Source: a virus. Taken from it: a DNA stretch of 28,287 nt. A program made the translations under genes and the position numbers. The stretch lies in IMG/VR virus record IMGVR_UViG_3300025695_001894, positions 1 through 28,287 of that record; one strand, given 5' to 3'. This document shows positions 19,201 to 27,960 of the stretch, piece after piece (position 1 is the stretch's first letter; the number at the start of each line of letters is the position of its first letter). Below the pieces are notes generated by a model. The model was not told the origin of the DNA, did no database searches, and was given only the letters and a program-made list of their open reading frames with translations.

Positions 19201-19716
19201 ATGCCTAGAATCCCGATAGAAGTAACATACATGCAAGTTGCGTATCAATTTGCAAAACTAAGTTATGCAACTCGACGTAAAGTTGGTTGTGTTATTGTAA
19301 AAGACAATCAAGTAATATCATTCGGTTATAATGGAACTCCCCGCGAGTTTGATAATAAATGCGAAGAGGATGATATAGTCTATTATGAAAATCCAGATAC
19401 TGCAATAGAGTTAATAGAAAATCATGGGTACGATTGTGAAAACGGACGATGTATTAAAAAAGACGCAATTACAAAGCGTGAAGTTCTACACGCTGAATCA
19501 AACGCAATTATGAAAGTTGCCAAATCAACAATGAGTTGCGAAAGAGCTACCCTATATACTACAACCTGCCCCTGTTTTGATTGTGCAAAATTAATCATAC
19601 AGGCCGGTATATCGGTTGTATATTACACTGAAGATTATAGAGATATGAGCGGCGTAGAACTATTAAAAAAAGCAGGAATTATTGTTAACCAAGTAAATGC
19701 ATGGAATGAGTATTAA
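19201..19716 (+). CDS. Deoxycytidylate deaminase
   Basis: 171 residues. The zinc-dependent deaminase motifs are HAESNAI (H97, E99) and TTTCPCFDCAK (P124, C125, C128). The N-terminus (VAYQFAKLSYATRRKVGCVIVKD, then GYNGTPREFDNKCE) and the extra Cys/His insert typical of T4-type dCMP deaminase are present. The enzyme converts dCMP to dUMP, feeding thymidylate synthesis for an AT-rich phage genome. T4 dCMP deaminase is about the same size. The ATG comes directly after the T run of a terminator, leaving a very short leader if transcription starts at the embedded box. No thymidylate synthase is in the window. Confidence 0.93.
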   Translation: MPRIPIEVTYMQVAYQFAKLSYATRRKVGCVIVKDNQVISFGYNGTPREFDNKCEEDDIVYYENPDTAIELIENHGYDCENGRCIKKDAITKREVLHAESNAIMKVAKSTMSCERATLYTTTCPCFDCAKLIIQAGISVVYYTEDYRDMSGVELLKKAGIIVNQVNAWNEY

Positions 19717-19906
19717 TAAAATCTATTTACCAGAGGTTGAAGAATTAAAAGAATTTTTAAAAGAGAATGGAAGTAGCCGGTTCTATATAAGATATGTTAG
19801 AAACAGGGATGTTTTTATCGGGTCTAGTGATAGTACGGATTTTATTGATACTTTTTGTAAAAAATACAATAAAGATGGGATGGCTGAGTTCACTGAGATT
19901 GATTAG
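19706..19906 (+). CDS. Small protein, unknown
   Basis: 66 residues from the ATG at 19706. An in-frame ATG at 19697 adds MHG, but the second start gives the natural MSINKIYLPEVEEL. The pattern is helix (EVEELKEFLKENG), strands (RFYIRYVRNRDVFIGS), helix (DFIDTFCKKYNKD). It overlaps the deaminase gene by 11 bases. The family is not recognised. It could be a small regulator or binding protein. Confidence 0.68.
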   Translation: MSINKIYLPEVEELKEFLKENGSSRFYIRYVRNRDVFIGSSDSTDFIDTFCKKYNKDGMAEFTEID

Positions 19907-19952
19907 GAAACATTTTTCAAAAAATGAATATAATTATAAAAATATAAATAAA

Positions 19953-20468
19953 ATGTCAGAAACTAAAGAAAAACTAAAACAGTTTCAATGGAAAAAAGGA
20001 GATAATTTCGGTAAGATAGAAACAGTGTCGCGTGAAGATTCCGAATTTATTTATTTTGAAAATGGCGGTCAAATTTTTAAAAATGTTTTAAATGAGTTCA
20101 TGGAACCTGTTATCGGCGGTGTTGTACCATTTCCAAGTATTGATAAACCAAAACAAAATGTTATTGATAAAAAAACAATACAACCTCAAAATATAATTGA
20201 AGAACCTGAAAAAAATCAGCCCAGTGCAATTGAGCAATTGGTTGAAAGACTTTCAAAAAAGAACATTGAAAAATTTGAGACTTCAATAAACTTAAACATA
20301 CCAACAAAGGATATCTACAACATGTTGGTTGAAAATTCAGATGAAGATCCAAAGGAATTAATTGATACCATTGCAAAAGTTGCTGTCTCTAAAATCGAGA
20401 TAAATAAGTTACAGGAATATTTAACAGAAGAAATTACTAATTTTATAAACAAATACTACAATGAGTAA
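19953..20468 (+). CDS. Unknown two-part protein with small N-terminal beta domain
   Basis: 171 residues from the ATG at 19953. The frame is open from 19794, but the upstream codons overlap the previous gene and encode a hydrophobic artefact. The N-terminal 55 residues (FQWKKGDNFGKIETVSREDSEFIYFENGGQIFKNVLNEFM) look like a small SH3-like barrel. A proline/lysine-rich linker follows (~60-90), then a helical C-terminal half with IEQLVERLSKKNIEKFET...INKLQEYLTEEITNFIN. This layout suits a phage structural or adaptor protein. The stop overlaps the next gene by 8 bases. No function is assigned. Confidence 0.75.
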   Translation: MSETKEKLKQFQWKKGDNFGKIETVSREDSEFIYFENGGQIFKNVLNEFMEPVIGGVVPFPSIDKPKQNVIDKKTIQPQNIIEEPEKNQPSAIEQLVERLSKKNIEKFETSINLNIPTKDIYNMLVENSDEDPKELIDTIAKVAVSKIEINKLQEYLTEEITNFINKYYNE

Positions 20469-20853
20469 AGGAAGCACAATATCAAGAAAACAAAGAAGAG
20501 GTCAATTTAGAGCTGCAGGTTATCTAAAAATCAAGAATATGTTTGGAAGATTTTCTGAGCAAGGAAAGGCTTGGTATAATAAAATGGCTGAGGATGGAAG
20601 GGCTGCACATGAAGCGAATGTAAATAGAGTTAATGATTCTATCGGTGACCAATTACAAACTAAATTAAATAGTCTAAAAGAAACTTGGAAAGAAATAGGC
20701 TATAATGATTCTGAGATTAAATTGTTAGAAGAGGCCTGGTCGTTAATTGTAATTAAAGATAAAGACACTTATAGAAAAGATAAAAAAGATGCTAGAAAAC
20801 TTCAAAAAGAGGCTCAAGAATCTTTAAAATCTAGATTAAATGCAAACAGTTAA
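20461..20853 (+). CDS. Basic helical protein, unknown
   Basis: 130 residues, strongly basic at both ends (MSKGSTISRKQRRGQFRAAGYLK and KDKKDARKLQKEAQESLKSRL). The middle helices carry W and acidic residues (LKETWKEIGYNDSEIKLLEEAW). Coiled-coil potential is present near the C-terminus. It could bind nucleic acid or act as a small virion component. Translation is coupled to both neighbours by overlaps of 8 and 14 bases. I do not recognise it. Confidence 0.75.
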   Translation: MSKGSTISRKQRRGQFRAAGYLKIKNMFGRFSEQGKAWYNKMAEDGRAAHEANVNRVNDSIGDQLQTKLNSLKETWKEIGYNDSEIKLLEEAWSLIVIKDKDTYRKDKKDARKLQKEAQESLKSRLNANS

Positions 20854-21148
20854 GATAACATTAGCTGACAACGGCGTCATTAAAACAGTATGTGACGATA
20901 ATATCAATGCTGCTGGTGAAAAGTTCGAATCAACAATAGTTTATGAATTTGATACAATATCAGATAAAATTAAATTCATAGAGGATATTTGTCTAGATAT
21001 CGGACTTTCTTTTGGTAATTCTAAGAGTAGGGATCAAATAAAGATTTCTACAGATTGGGGCCTGCATTACAAACCAAATCCAAAAGAGGCTTTAGAAAAA
21101 ATAAGCGAACTTCAAGTTAAATTAGAAGAATTGAAGAGCGCGTTATAA
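20840..21148 (+). CDS. Small protein, unknown
   Basis: 102 residues. Strands dominate the first third (VKITLADNGVIKTVCDDNINAAGEKFESTIVYEF). A helix follows (DKIKFIEDICLDIGLSF), and the C-terminus ends in a heptad-like helix (EALEKISELQVKLEELKSAL). It overlaps the preceding gene by 14 bases and ends 7 bases before the next. No catalytic or binding motif is visible. It is part of the run of unknown genes that leads into the baseplate operon, so it may be a tail assembly factor. Confidence 0.73.
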   Translation: MQTVKITLADNGVIKTVCDDNINAAGEKFESTIVYEFDTISDKIKFIEDICLDIGLSFGNSKSRDQIKISTDWGLHYKPNPKEALEKISELQVKLEELKSAL

Positions 21149-21155
21149 AAAAGAA

Positions 21156-21557
21156 ATGATTAATCAAAGGGTTGAATGCGTTTGGTGTTCTTCAAAAAAA
21201 GAGTTTAATAAGTTTATTAGAGATATTGATCGAAAATCTACTAAGGTAATCGATCATGTCTCTATTAAGAATAAACTACTAAAAGCAGATCCTTACTATA
21301 AGGAACCAAATGATTCTATTATTGGATTAACCATTATGTCTGAGATTAAAAGATTTTTATCAGAAGATAGACAAAATATCTTAATCTACCAATTTAAAAA
21401 TCTAGACGAATCTACCGTATTTAATTTTATAAGTTATATCTCAGAACAATCTGAATCAATTATTGATATTTCATTAGTGATAATAGGAAGAGATGATTAT
21501 CCTCAATCCGGGGTGCTAGATCAATTCAGTGGTGTTAAATTTATAAGCTATGATTAG
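21156..21557 (+). CDS. Unknown alpha/beta protein
   Basis: 133 residues. A Cys pair near the start (CVWC, residues 8-11) is isolated. The rest alternates helices and strands (NILIYQFKNLDESTVFNFISYISEQ, IIDISLVIIGRDDYP), giving a small Rossmann-like look without a P-loop. The order resembles a receiver- or toprim-like core, but no conserved acid cluster supports an enzyme. It overlaps the next gene by 8 bases. Confidence 0.73.
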   Translation: MINQRVECVWCSSKKEFNKFIRDIDRKSTKVIDHVSIKNKLLKADPYYKEPNDSIIGLTIMSEIKRFLSEDRQNILIYQFKNLDESTVFNFISYISEQSESIIDISLVIIGRDDYPQSGVLDQFSGVKFISYD

Positions 21558-22137
21558 ACATAAGATTTTTGCAAAGGGTGAACATATCCATTGCCTTATA
21601 ACTAATTCTAAATTTCCAAATGTATTAATGCCTGTTAGGGCTTTTATTCACGACGTAGAGTTTAATGATAAAATGCCAAGGTACCAGATCAGGATTACTA
21701 GGTTTTATGACGATCTTGACTTTCTTAAAAGATATATGTTTGGCATGAAATATGATAAATCATTCCAAGGAGGTTACACTAAATTTAATCTTTCTAGAAA
21801 GAGATTTAAAACAAGAAAGGAATTAGAAGATCAAATTAATTCAAATTGGGAATTATATCTATTAGTTGTAGATTCTGTTATGTGTGCCAGAACACATGAG
21901 GAAATTAGTGAGTTATATACTAATATACAAGATTTTTTAATAGAAAAGAAATTTAAAGAACTTTTTGAATTATCAAATCGAAGCACATATTCTAATGGTA
22001 AGTATTTCTATAAAAGCAAAGGAATTTTTGCGGCCCATTTAAAGAAATTTCTGGGTGATAGATTTAATGGTAGTTCTGATTATTTTGATAAACTATTGTA
22101 CAAACCAAAATCGATTGAACTTGACGATTTAGAATAG
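21550..22137 (+). CDS. Unknown protein before the baseplate operon
   Basis: 195 residues. The N-terminal ~75 are beta-rich and basic (HKIFAKGEHIHCLITNSKFPNVLMPVRAFIHDVEF, YQIRITRFYDDL). The C-terminal half is helical and basic (KRFKTRKELEDQINSNWELYLLVVDSVMC, KFKELFELSNR). It overlaps the preceding gene and ends 44 bases before the large tail gene, with a TATATACA box in that gap. Position suggests a structural or assembly role, but no family is recognised. Confidence 0.73.
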   Translation: MIRHKIFAKGEHIHCLITNSKFPNVLMPVRAFIHDVEFNDKMPRYQIRITRFYDDLDFLKRYMFGMKYDKSFQGGYTKFNLSRKRFKTRKELEDQINSNWELYLLVVDSVMCARTHEEISELYTNIQDFLIEKKFKELFELSNRSTYSNGKYFYKSKGIFAAHLKKFLGDRFNGSSDYFDKLLYKPKSIELDDLE

Positions 22138-22151
22138 TTAATTAATGTAGA

Positions 22152-22159
22152 TATATACA
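22152..22159 (+). promoter_or_regulatory. Possible promoter box before the baseplate genes
   Basis: GTAGATATATACATAAAC is a variant of the AGATATATAAT box, 22 bases before the ATG at 22182. A TATATTTA box (22168-22175) also lies in this gap but is only 6 bases from the start. Confidence 0.3.
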
Positions 22160-22181
22160 TAAACAAATATATTTACAGAGA

Positions 22182-23999
22182 ATGGGATTCGGAAGTTTTA
22201 CTAATAATCTTGGGAAAGGGATAATCAAAGCAGGTAAAGATGCTTTAGGTATTGCGGGTGATGCTGAAGTGCAAAGTGCAGAAGATGCTAGATTAGCAAA
22301 ACAGATTAAAGATGAAAGTGGTGTTGATTGGTCTGTTGTTGACTTAGAATGTCCAGATGGTGTTTTAAATACTTTCCAAAAGTCAAATATTAAAAACATT
22401 TTAGTTTCTAGTGCAACCCAAGTAGCAGCTGATCCTAAAGGTAAAATAATATCTACTCCAATTCAAGAATATACAACTAGTAAAAATTCATCAAAGTCTT
22501 CAATGTACATTAAAGACGTCGACTCAGTTGGTTATAAATCAACAGCAGCAGGAAATGATGGTGATGAGGTTACTGAAGGCCCTAGACCTTACTCGGTATT
22601 TAATAGATTTTCATTAGTTAATTATAGAGGAAGTCAAGTAAATGGAGAAGCAGGTGGATATAATGTTGGTAGCGGAAAATATTCTAAAATTCCACAAAAT
22701 GATTTAATTAATCCAACTGCAACTAAAATTATAGAGGTTACTGGGGGTATAGAACATAATAAAGCCTATAAATATGATTATTCGGATTTTGCACTTGTTA
22801 GATATTATGGTAAAATACCAAATAACCTTATGATTACGCTAAGGAGATTTGCATTTCCAATCACAGATGATATTATTACACCAAAAATATTGGGCCCTGA
22901 TGGCGATATGATTGAAAACTCGCATCCTGATATTGCCAGAGCAATTACATATATGAGTGAAGCTTCTGGAAATAAACTTGAAGATATTTTAAAATTTAGC
23001 CATGGCTTCAATTGGAAACCAGCGCAGGCGGAAGTACAAGAATTACAGGGTAAGAGTCAATCATCTTCTGGTAAATTTGGAGCAATGGTAAATGGTAGTA
23101 ACTTCCTTAGTGCAGCAGCCAATGCATCTGCCGGAAGAGGTGCAGTAAAATCTAATTCAAGAGAACAAAATGCAGGATATGACGCATTTAAAAATACCTA
23201 TCCAAACCATGTATTTGGACCACTAAACGTTATTAAAGATGTTTTAGTTAGAGAAAAGGGTTTAACATTCGAACAAGAATTTACACTTAAATTTGAATAT
23301 GAATTGAGAAGTTTTGGTAATGTTAATCCTAAAATTCTAATGTTAGATCAACTTGCAAATATATTAGCACTTACCTCAAACACAGCTCCATTTTGGGGAG
23401 GCGCCGTTAGATATATTGGAGGTGGAGGTGTTGGTAGACCTCTTGGTGATCTTAAAAAATTACAAAGTGGTGATTATGCAGGGTTTATGGGGTCAATAAT
23501 GAAAGATATGGGAAGTATGTTTAAAGGAGTTGGTCAAGATTTAAAAAACCTAACACAAGGTAAAGATTCAAAGCTTCTTAATAATTTAGTAGGTGGACAA
23601 TTGATGAAATTATTTAACACGCCACAGGGTGGTCAAGCAGTTAATTCATTATTGACAGGAGATCCTACAGGACAATGGCATGTAACTATTGGAAATCCGT
23701 TAAATCCAATTATGGTTGTAGGAAATTTATGCTGTCAAAGTACTGATATACAATTTGAAGGAGGAACCGGAGTACAGGATTTTCCAGAGAGAATGGTTGT
23801 AACTATTAAACTTAAACCAGGGCGCCCAAGAGATAAAGGTGAAATTGAAAGTATGTTTAATGCAGGAAGAGGAAGATTCTATCTTCAACCAAATGATGTT
23901 GCAGATATTAATGACACATCTGACACAAGTGCCTATGGTAACAAAGACAGAAAGCCAAATGAGTACGTTAACAAATTTAGAAAATTAGCAAACGGATAA
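22182..23999 (+). CDS. Large tail/baseplate structural protein
   Basis: 605 residues, the largest protein of the tail block. The N-terminus is a short glycine-rich helix (MGFGSFTNNLGKGIIKAGKD). Long beta-rich regions follow, with YDYSDFALVRYYGKIPNNLMITLRRFAFP, a helical insertion rich in Gly/Ala/Ser around 290-330 and 400-500, and a C-terminal domain with GQWHVTIGNPLNPIMVVGNL ... DFPERMVVTIKLKPGRPRDK ... FNAGRGRFYL. The C-terminal part resembles the tube-like fold of tail-tube initiator proteins, a guess from strand order and its place just before the LysM and hub genes. The stop overlaps the next start (TAATG). It is a virion protein with good confidence; its exact role is open. Confidence 0.72.
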   Translation: MGFGSFTNNLGKGIIKAGKDALGIAGDAEVQSAEDARLAKQIKDESGVDWSVVDLECPDGVLNTFQKSNIKNILVSSATQVAADPKGKIISTPIQEYTTSKNSSKSSMYIKDVDSVGYKSTAAGNDGDEVTEGPRPYSVFNRFSLVNYRGSQVNGEAGGYNVGSGKYSKIPQNDLINPTATKIIEVTGGIEHNKAYKYDYSDFALVRYYGKIPNNLMITLRRFAFPITDDIITPKILGPDGDMIENSHPDIARAITYMSEASGNKLEDILKFSHGFNWKPAQAEVQELQGKSQSSSGKFGAMVNGSNFLSAAANASAGRGAVKSNSREQNAGYDAFKNTYPNHVFGPLNVIKDVLVREKGLTFEQEFTLKFEYELRSFGNVNPKILMLDQLANILALTSNTAPFWGGAVRYIGGGGVGRPLGDLKKLQSGDYAGFMGSIMKDMGSMFKGVGQDLKNLTQGKDSKLLNNLVGGQLMKLFNTPQGGQAVNSLLTGDPTGQWHVTIGNPLNPIMVVGNLCCQSTDIQFEGGTGVQDFPERMVVTIKLKPGRPRDKGEIESMFNAGRGRFYLQPNDVADINDTSDTSAYGNKDRKPNEYVNKFRKLANG

Positions 24000-24499
24000 T
24001 GAAAAGCTTATATGAAAAACCAATAATTGATGGAAAGGTTAGAATGACTCAACCATCATTAATTTTTGTAAACGAAGTTCCAGTCATTGCAGAGCACATT
24101 GTAACTGAAGATGATATATGTAGAATAGATTTAATCTCTTTAAAATATTATAGAGAGGCAGCATACTCTGATTATATATTAAAATATAATGGAATATCAA
24201 ATCCCTTTTCAATAAATGTAGGTGATGTTTTATTAATCCCTTCAACTGAGGCAGCAACAACAAAAATTATTCCGTTTAAATTGTTTAAATCAGTCAACGT
24301 TGATGAAGATAAATTGTCAATTAGAGATCAATTTATTAACACAAAAAGGCTTAGTAAGAAAGACGCAAAAAGAATTGAATATTTACAAAGAAAGGCTGCA
24401 TCTAAGCCTAATGGTTCAAGTGAAATACTTCCACCAAATATTAGAAAATCTGATGATGCACCAAATATCACTATAGGTAACGGTAAAATTATAATATAA
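23999..24499 (+). CDS. LysM-like baseplate protein (gp53-like)
   Basis: 166 residues. Residues ~45-85 match a LysM-type fold: DICRIDLISLKYYREAAYSDYILKYNGISNPFSINVGDVLLIP, with D-x-I, Y, N-x-I-x-x-P-F and G-D-x-L-x-I-P in the expected order. T4 baseplate wedge protein gp53 and contractile injection proteins of the Pvc7/gpX type use this fold next to the hub gene, and the gene here directly precedes the hub. The C-terminal ~60 residues are basic, proline-rich and likely unstructured until assembly. It starts at the TAATG overlap with the preceding gene and ends 1 base before the next. Confidence 0.75.
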   Translation: MKSLYEKPIIDGKVRMTQPSLIFVNEVPVIAEHIVTEDDICRIDLISLKYYREAAYSDYILKYNGISNPFSINVGDVLLIPSTEAATTKIIPFKLFKSVNVDEDKLSIRDQFINTKRLSKKDAKRIEYLQRKAASKPNGSSEILPPNIRKSDDAPNITIGNGKIII

Positions 24500-24500
24500 C

Positions 24501-26003
24501 ATGGCTGCTTTAGACAATCACATTTTAACAATAATAGAACCTACTATTAAATTGGATGAAGTTCAATTTCCATCCTTTGGGGAAGAGGAAGGCAATGAAA
24601 AAGCAAATACTAGTAAAGGTTATAATGTATTAATATCGATTAATAACTATACATTCTCGGATGAGGATATTAGATCTATGCTCCTTAAAGTTGATTCTAA
24701 AATACCTACAGTTGATATAGTTTTAGAAGATAGTCTAGGTCTTTTTAAGACAGATACATACCCAAGAGATGGTGATGTTATTAATCTTAGATTAGGCGCG
24801 CGCCAAAAAGAAACATATAAGGATATTAGAATTGATTTTGATATTACTAGAGTTAATTCACCAACTGCTAATCCCCAAGATCCTAGCGGTAGGGGAATAA
24901 AATACACAATATCCGGCAGAATGAAGGTACCAGGGCTCTATGCCGATATTTCAAAATCTTATGGTAAAGGGACTTCATTAGATCATATTGAATCAATTGC
25001 AAATGAACTTCAATTAGGATTAGCGACAAACATTGATTCAGCAGATGACGAAATGAATTTGTTTATAGCATACGATTCAATTAATGACAAGTTAGATGAA
25101 TTAGTTACACATTCATATATTAGTGATGATTCTTTTCAAACATACTCTATAGACCCTTACTATTATATTAATTATGTTGATATGAATAAGCTAATGGAAT
25201 CTGAAGAAACCTTCGAAGATGCGCTAGCAGCATTAGATGTTAATATGACGGATCAACCGTTAGATGTCGATACAGATAATTCTAATAATATGAAGCATCC
25301 ACTACTTTTATCGAATCATAGAAGATACATGGGAACAAGTATACATATTTCTGGGTATTCTTTAAAAAATAATGCAGGTTCTAACTTAAAGAAAAATGGA
25401 TATAAACAAACTCTTAAATTTTATGAAAATGATTCAGATGAAGGATTAGTTAGTTTTGATATCGAACCAATCTCAAGTAAAAATATGAAAGATATTGAAG
25501 AACCTTTAAAGGGTAGAAGAGGAGAAGATAGATATTTAAAGGAAGTTAAATCTAAGTGGATGGGTAGAAAAAACTCAGATCCTGAAACCACAAATATTCA
25601 TTTAAATTACGAATTTGCTGCAATGCATAATAACCAAAATTTAGATGAACTTAAAAAAATGACACTTGAGATTGAGTTAGCAACAATCAATCCAGCAATC
25701 CATAGGTATCAAAAAATTCCTGTGATTATATTTAAAGAGAGCGCAGATGAAATAGGTGCTGATAAAGTGATTAAAGACAAGAAAAATGAACAGGGGTTTG
25801 ATGTGTCTGATGATGCAACTGAAGACGTACCACAGGCAGGTACTGTAGTTGCTGATGAATTTTTTAGCGGTTATTATGTTGTTGGTTCAATACAATACAT
25901 ATATAAATCAGAGTACCCTTCAGTTGCTCAAAAGATTACACTGTTAAGAAGAGAATGGCCAAGTAGAATTAACAATATAAATGAAGAGACGGTATCTTCA
26001 TAA
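24501..26003 (+). CDS. Baseplate hub protein (gp27/gpD-like)
   Basis: 500 residues. The N-terminal third has the hub beta-barrel pattern: INNYTFSDEDIRSMLLKVDSKIPTVDIVLEDSLGLFKTDTYPRDGDVINLRLGA, then FDITRVNSPTANPQDPSGRGIKYTISGRM. A middle domain (~150-260) begins SLDHIESIANELQLGLATN and is followed by SYISDDSFQTYSIDPYYYINYVDMNKL. The C-terminal part (GYYVVGSIQYIYKSEYPSVAQKITLLRREWP) is the strand pair that closes hub barrels. Trimers of gp27/gpD-type proteins join the tail tube to the central spike. A lysine- and acid-rich linker near 430-460 is probably flexible. It lies in order LysM protein, hub, structural protein, spike. Confidence 0.8.
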   Translation: MAALDNHILTIIEPTIKLDEVQFPSFGEEEGNEKANTSKGYNVLISINNYTFSDEDIRSMLLKVDSKIPTVDIVLEDSLGLFKTDTYPRDGDVINLRLGARQKETYKDIRIDFDITRVNSPTANPQDPSGRGIKYTISGRMKVPGLYADISKSYGKGTSLDHIESIANELQLGLATNIDSADDEMNLFIAYDSINDKLDELVTHSYISDDSFQTYSIDPYYYINYVDMNKLMESEETFEDALAALDVNMTDQPLDVDTDNSNNMKHPLLLSNHRRYMGTSIHISGYSLKNNAGSNLKKNGYKQTLKFYENDSDEGLVSFDIEPISSKNMKDIEEPLKGRRGEDRYLKEVKSKWMGRKNSDPETTNIHLNYEFAAMHNNQNLDELKKMTLEIELATINPAIHRYQKIPVIIFKESADEIGADKVIKDKKNEQGFDVSDDATEDVPQAGTVVADEFFSGYYVVGSIQYIYKSEYPSVAQKITLLRREWPSRINNINEETVSS

Positions 26004-26021
26004 ATAAAAGATAAATAATAT

Positions 26022-27212
26022 ATGTCAGATTTTAAAAACATAAAAGACTTTAAGAAAGGATCACTATCAAAACATCCGTACCAGGACCCGACCTATTTGT
26101 CGTTTGTCTTACTATTTGACTTTTTTGATAAAAATAATTCACCACTACTATCACAAGCAACTGAAGATTATTTAAAAAACCTGGCAGTAGATGACCCATA
26201 TTATTTAGAAAGATTAGAGGCTTTACAAAACTTTAAAAAGACTCTTGCAACCATTAATAATGTAATGCCATGGTATTGGCAAACTCTTGAAGGTCTTGAA
26301 AGGCTTCAAAAATACGATCCAACCAATGCCTATTGGGGAGGAGATGATGCTGTTTTAAAGATTCAAATGTTAGAATCTATAAACTTAACCGCTGCTGGTT
26401 TAATGCATTTGTATAAGAAGGCAGTATTTGATGAAAACAAATGGAACTACATAGTACCTGCTAATTTACGTAAATTTAGAATGTGGATATATGTTACTGA
26501 GATACGAACTATTAAAAACATTTCAAAACCAGTAATAAATGGGATCCCAAAGAAACTTAACAAAGAAGCTATCACCGGATTTCCAGATAACTTTAAACCG
26601 TCTATCGATATTGAAAATGGAAATTCAGGAATATCTGGCCAGAACTCTAGACCGTTTTTTATGTTTGCACTAACTTTTTGTGAATTTGATATGACAAGTG
26701 GCGCTGATTTTTTATCCAGCCTTTCAAAAAATCCTGAAATGGCAACTGGAGAACTTTCAATTAAATATGAGAACCTGGAAAATATCCAAGCAAGGGTTCT
26801 TAATGGTATAATAACTAGCAGGTATAATACTGATCTTCTATCTCCAGCACCGGATTCTGAAAATGAAAGCTTTGATAATTTAGGTGATTTTATCATAGAT
26901 AAAATTACAGATAAGATTGGCGGCGCAATTACAGGTGCTAAAGAGGATTTAAAAAATCTTGCAGAATCTAAGAAAAATGATTTAGTTCAAAGAGTCCGTA
27001 ATGCTACTGTTAATAGAATACCAACATTTGAAAACATTTTTCAAAATGCACTAAGAAGTGCAGATAATGCGACTGATGTTAACCAACAGTCTAGAACTAT
27101 AGGAAAGGCAATTTATGCAAATGTTAATGATACTGTACCAATAACTGGAAGTGCTAAAGCAGCTCTTGATAAGGCGGCTGAAAGATCACTCGGTAATATA
27201 TACGATGAATAA
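26022..27212 (+). CDS. Baseplate structural protein
   Basis: 396 residues. The N-terminal half is helical with conserved-looking blocks (YQDPTYLSFVLLFDFFD, PWYWQTLEGLERLQKYD, YWGGDDAVLKIQMLESINLTAAGLMHLYKKAVFD). Then comes a beta region with WNYIVPANLRKFRMWIYVTEIRTI and FFMFALTFCEFDMTSG that looks like a tube- or collar-type fold. I recall this WGGDD...LESINLT...MHLYK pattern from large-phage baseplate proteins. The C-terminal ~110 residues are amphipathic helices. The hub and the spike flank it, with the stop overlapping the spike start (TAATG), so a central baseplate location is likely. The exact T4 equivalent is unknown, possibly gp48/gp54-like. Confidence 0.7.
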   Translation: MSDFKNIKDFKKGSLSKHPYQDPTYLSFVLLFDFFDKNNSPLLSQATEDYLKNLAVDDPYYLERLEALQNFKKTLATINNVMPWYWQTLEGLERLQKYDPTNAYWGGDDAVLKIQMLESINLTAAGLMHLYKKAVFDENKWNYIVPANLRKFRMWIYVTEIRTIKNISKPVINGIPKKLNKEAITGFPDNFKPSIDIENGNSGISGQNSRPFFMFALTFCEFDMTSGADFLSSLSKNPEMATGELSIKYENLENIQARVLNGIITSRYNTDLLSPAPDSENESFDNLGDFIIDKITDKIGGAITGAKEDLKNLAESKKNDLVQRVRNATVNRIPTFENIFQNALRSADNATDVNQQSRTIGKAIYANVNDTVPITGSAKAALDKAAERSLGNIYDE

Positions 27213-27931
27213 TGAGTATTGGGAAAGAAGCTGGAAAAAATAAAATAAGAGACACTCATTGGATTGGAGAGGTCGTAGATAATGCGGACCCTTCTAATTT
27301 AGGGAGATGTCGAGTAAAGGTGTTTGGTAAATTTGATGACCTTCCATCTGATGCTATTCCATGGGCTACTCCAATGAATCGCGACCATGTTGGTTCTCAT
27401 TCAATTCCAAATATTGGGACTGTTGTTGCAGTTAGATTTGACAATGGTAATATCTATCATCCAGAGTATTGGTTTCAAATAGATCAAAGTAAAGCATTAA
27501 AGGCTGATATTTTAGATCCCTCGGCTGCACCGCAGGATGTTGTTTCATTAGTTTATGATTCTGTAAGAAATGTTAGAATCTATCACTCGCCAGAAGACGG
27601 TCTGGTAATTACTCGAGGAAGTGGCGCTAAAGAGAGACCGCTGATTCAAATCGATGAAGAGGGCATTATTAAAATCTCTACAACTGAAAAAATATTCTTG
27701 GATTCAGGTAACATATTTTTAAGTAACACTGGCGAGGGAGGTGCTGATGAATCAGAACCTGCAGTTCGTGGAGTTTCCTTAGAAAAATGGTTACAAACTT
27801 TATTAGATGATTATAAAACTCATTTTCATCCAACTGGAGTAGGTCCTTCTGGTACTCCAGCTGCACCAACCCCTATGACAATTGCTAAATTAAGTAGTAC
27901 ACATGAAGATTATCAACAAAGAAATAAATAA
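27212..27931 (+). CDS. Baseplate central spike base (gp5/gpV-like, no lysozyme)
   Basis: 239 residues. The N-terminal OB-fold of gp5/VgrG/gpV proteins is clear: HWIGEVVDNADPSNLGRCRVKVFGKFD, IPWATPM, IGTVVAVRFDNGNIYHPEYWFQI. Beta strands follow (NVRIYHSPEDGLVITRG, IIKISTTEKIFLDSGNIFLS). The end has THFHPTGVGPSGTPAAPTP, like the H-x-H-P-x...G-P-s-s-x-P tail of gpV-type baseplate assembly proteins. No lysozyme domain is present, unlike T4 gp5, and the needle repeats are short. The protein would sit under the hub and puncture the outer membrane. Its gene follows the hub block, the order seen in contractile tails. Confidence 0.85.
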   Translation: MSIGKEAGKNKIRDTHWIGEVVDNADPSNLGRCRVKVFGKFDDLPSDAIPWATPMNRDHVGSHSIPNIGTVVAVRFDNGNIYHPEYWFQIDQSKALKADILDPSAAPQDVVSLVYDSVRNVRIYHSPEDGLVITRGSGAKERPLIQIDEEGIIKISTTEKIFLDSGNIFLSNTGEGGADESEPAVRGVSLEKWLQTLLDDYKTHFHPTGVGPSGTPAAPTPMTIAKLSSTHEDYQQRNK

Positions 27932-27933
27932 GA

Positions 27934-27941
27934 TATATAAA
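27934..27941 (+). promoter_or_regulatory. Putative late-type promoter box TATATAAA
   Basis: AAATAAGATATATAA is shared with the region before 18675. The box lies 19 bases before the ATG at 27961. Confidence 0.45.
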
Positions 27942-27960
27942 TCTATAAAACATATCTATT

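Noticed and set aside
19794-19952. Long 5' extension of the gene at 19953
   Set aside because: It overlaps the previous gene out of frame and encodes a hydrophobic stretch with no support. The ATG at 19953 gives a sensible domain start.
26447-26896. 149-codon minus-strand ORF inside the baseplate gene
   Set aside because: It lies wholly opposite a well-supported + strand gene and has no domain or promoter. The same holds for all other minus-strand frames here.
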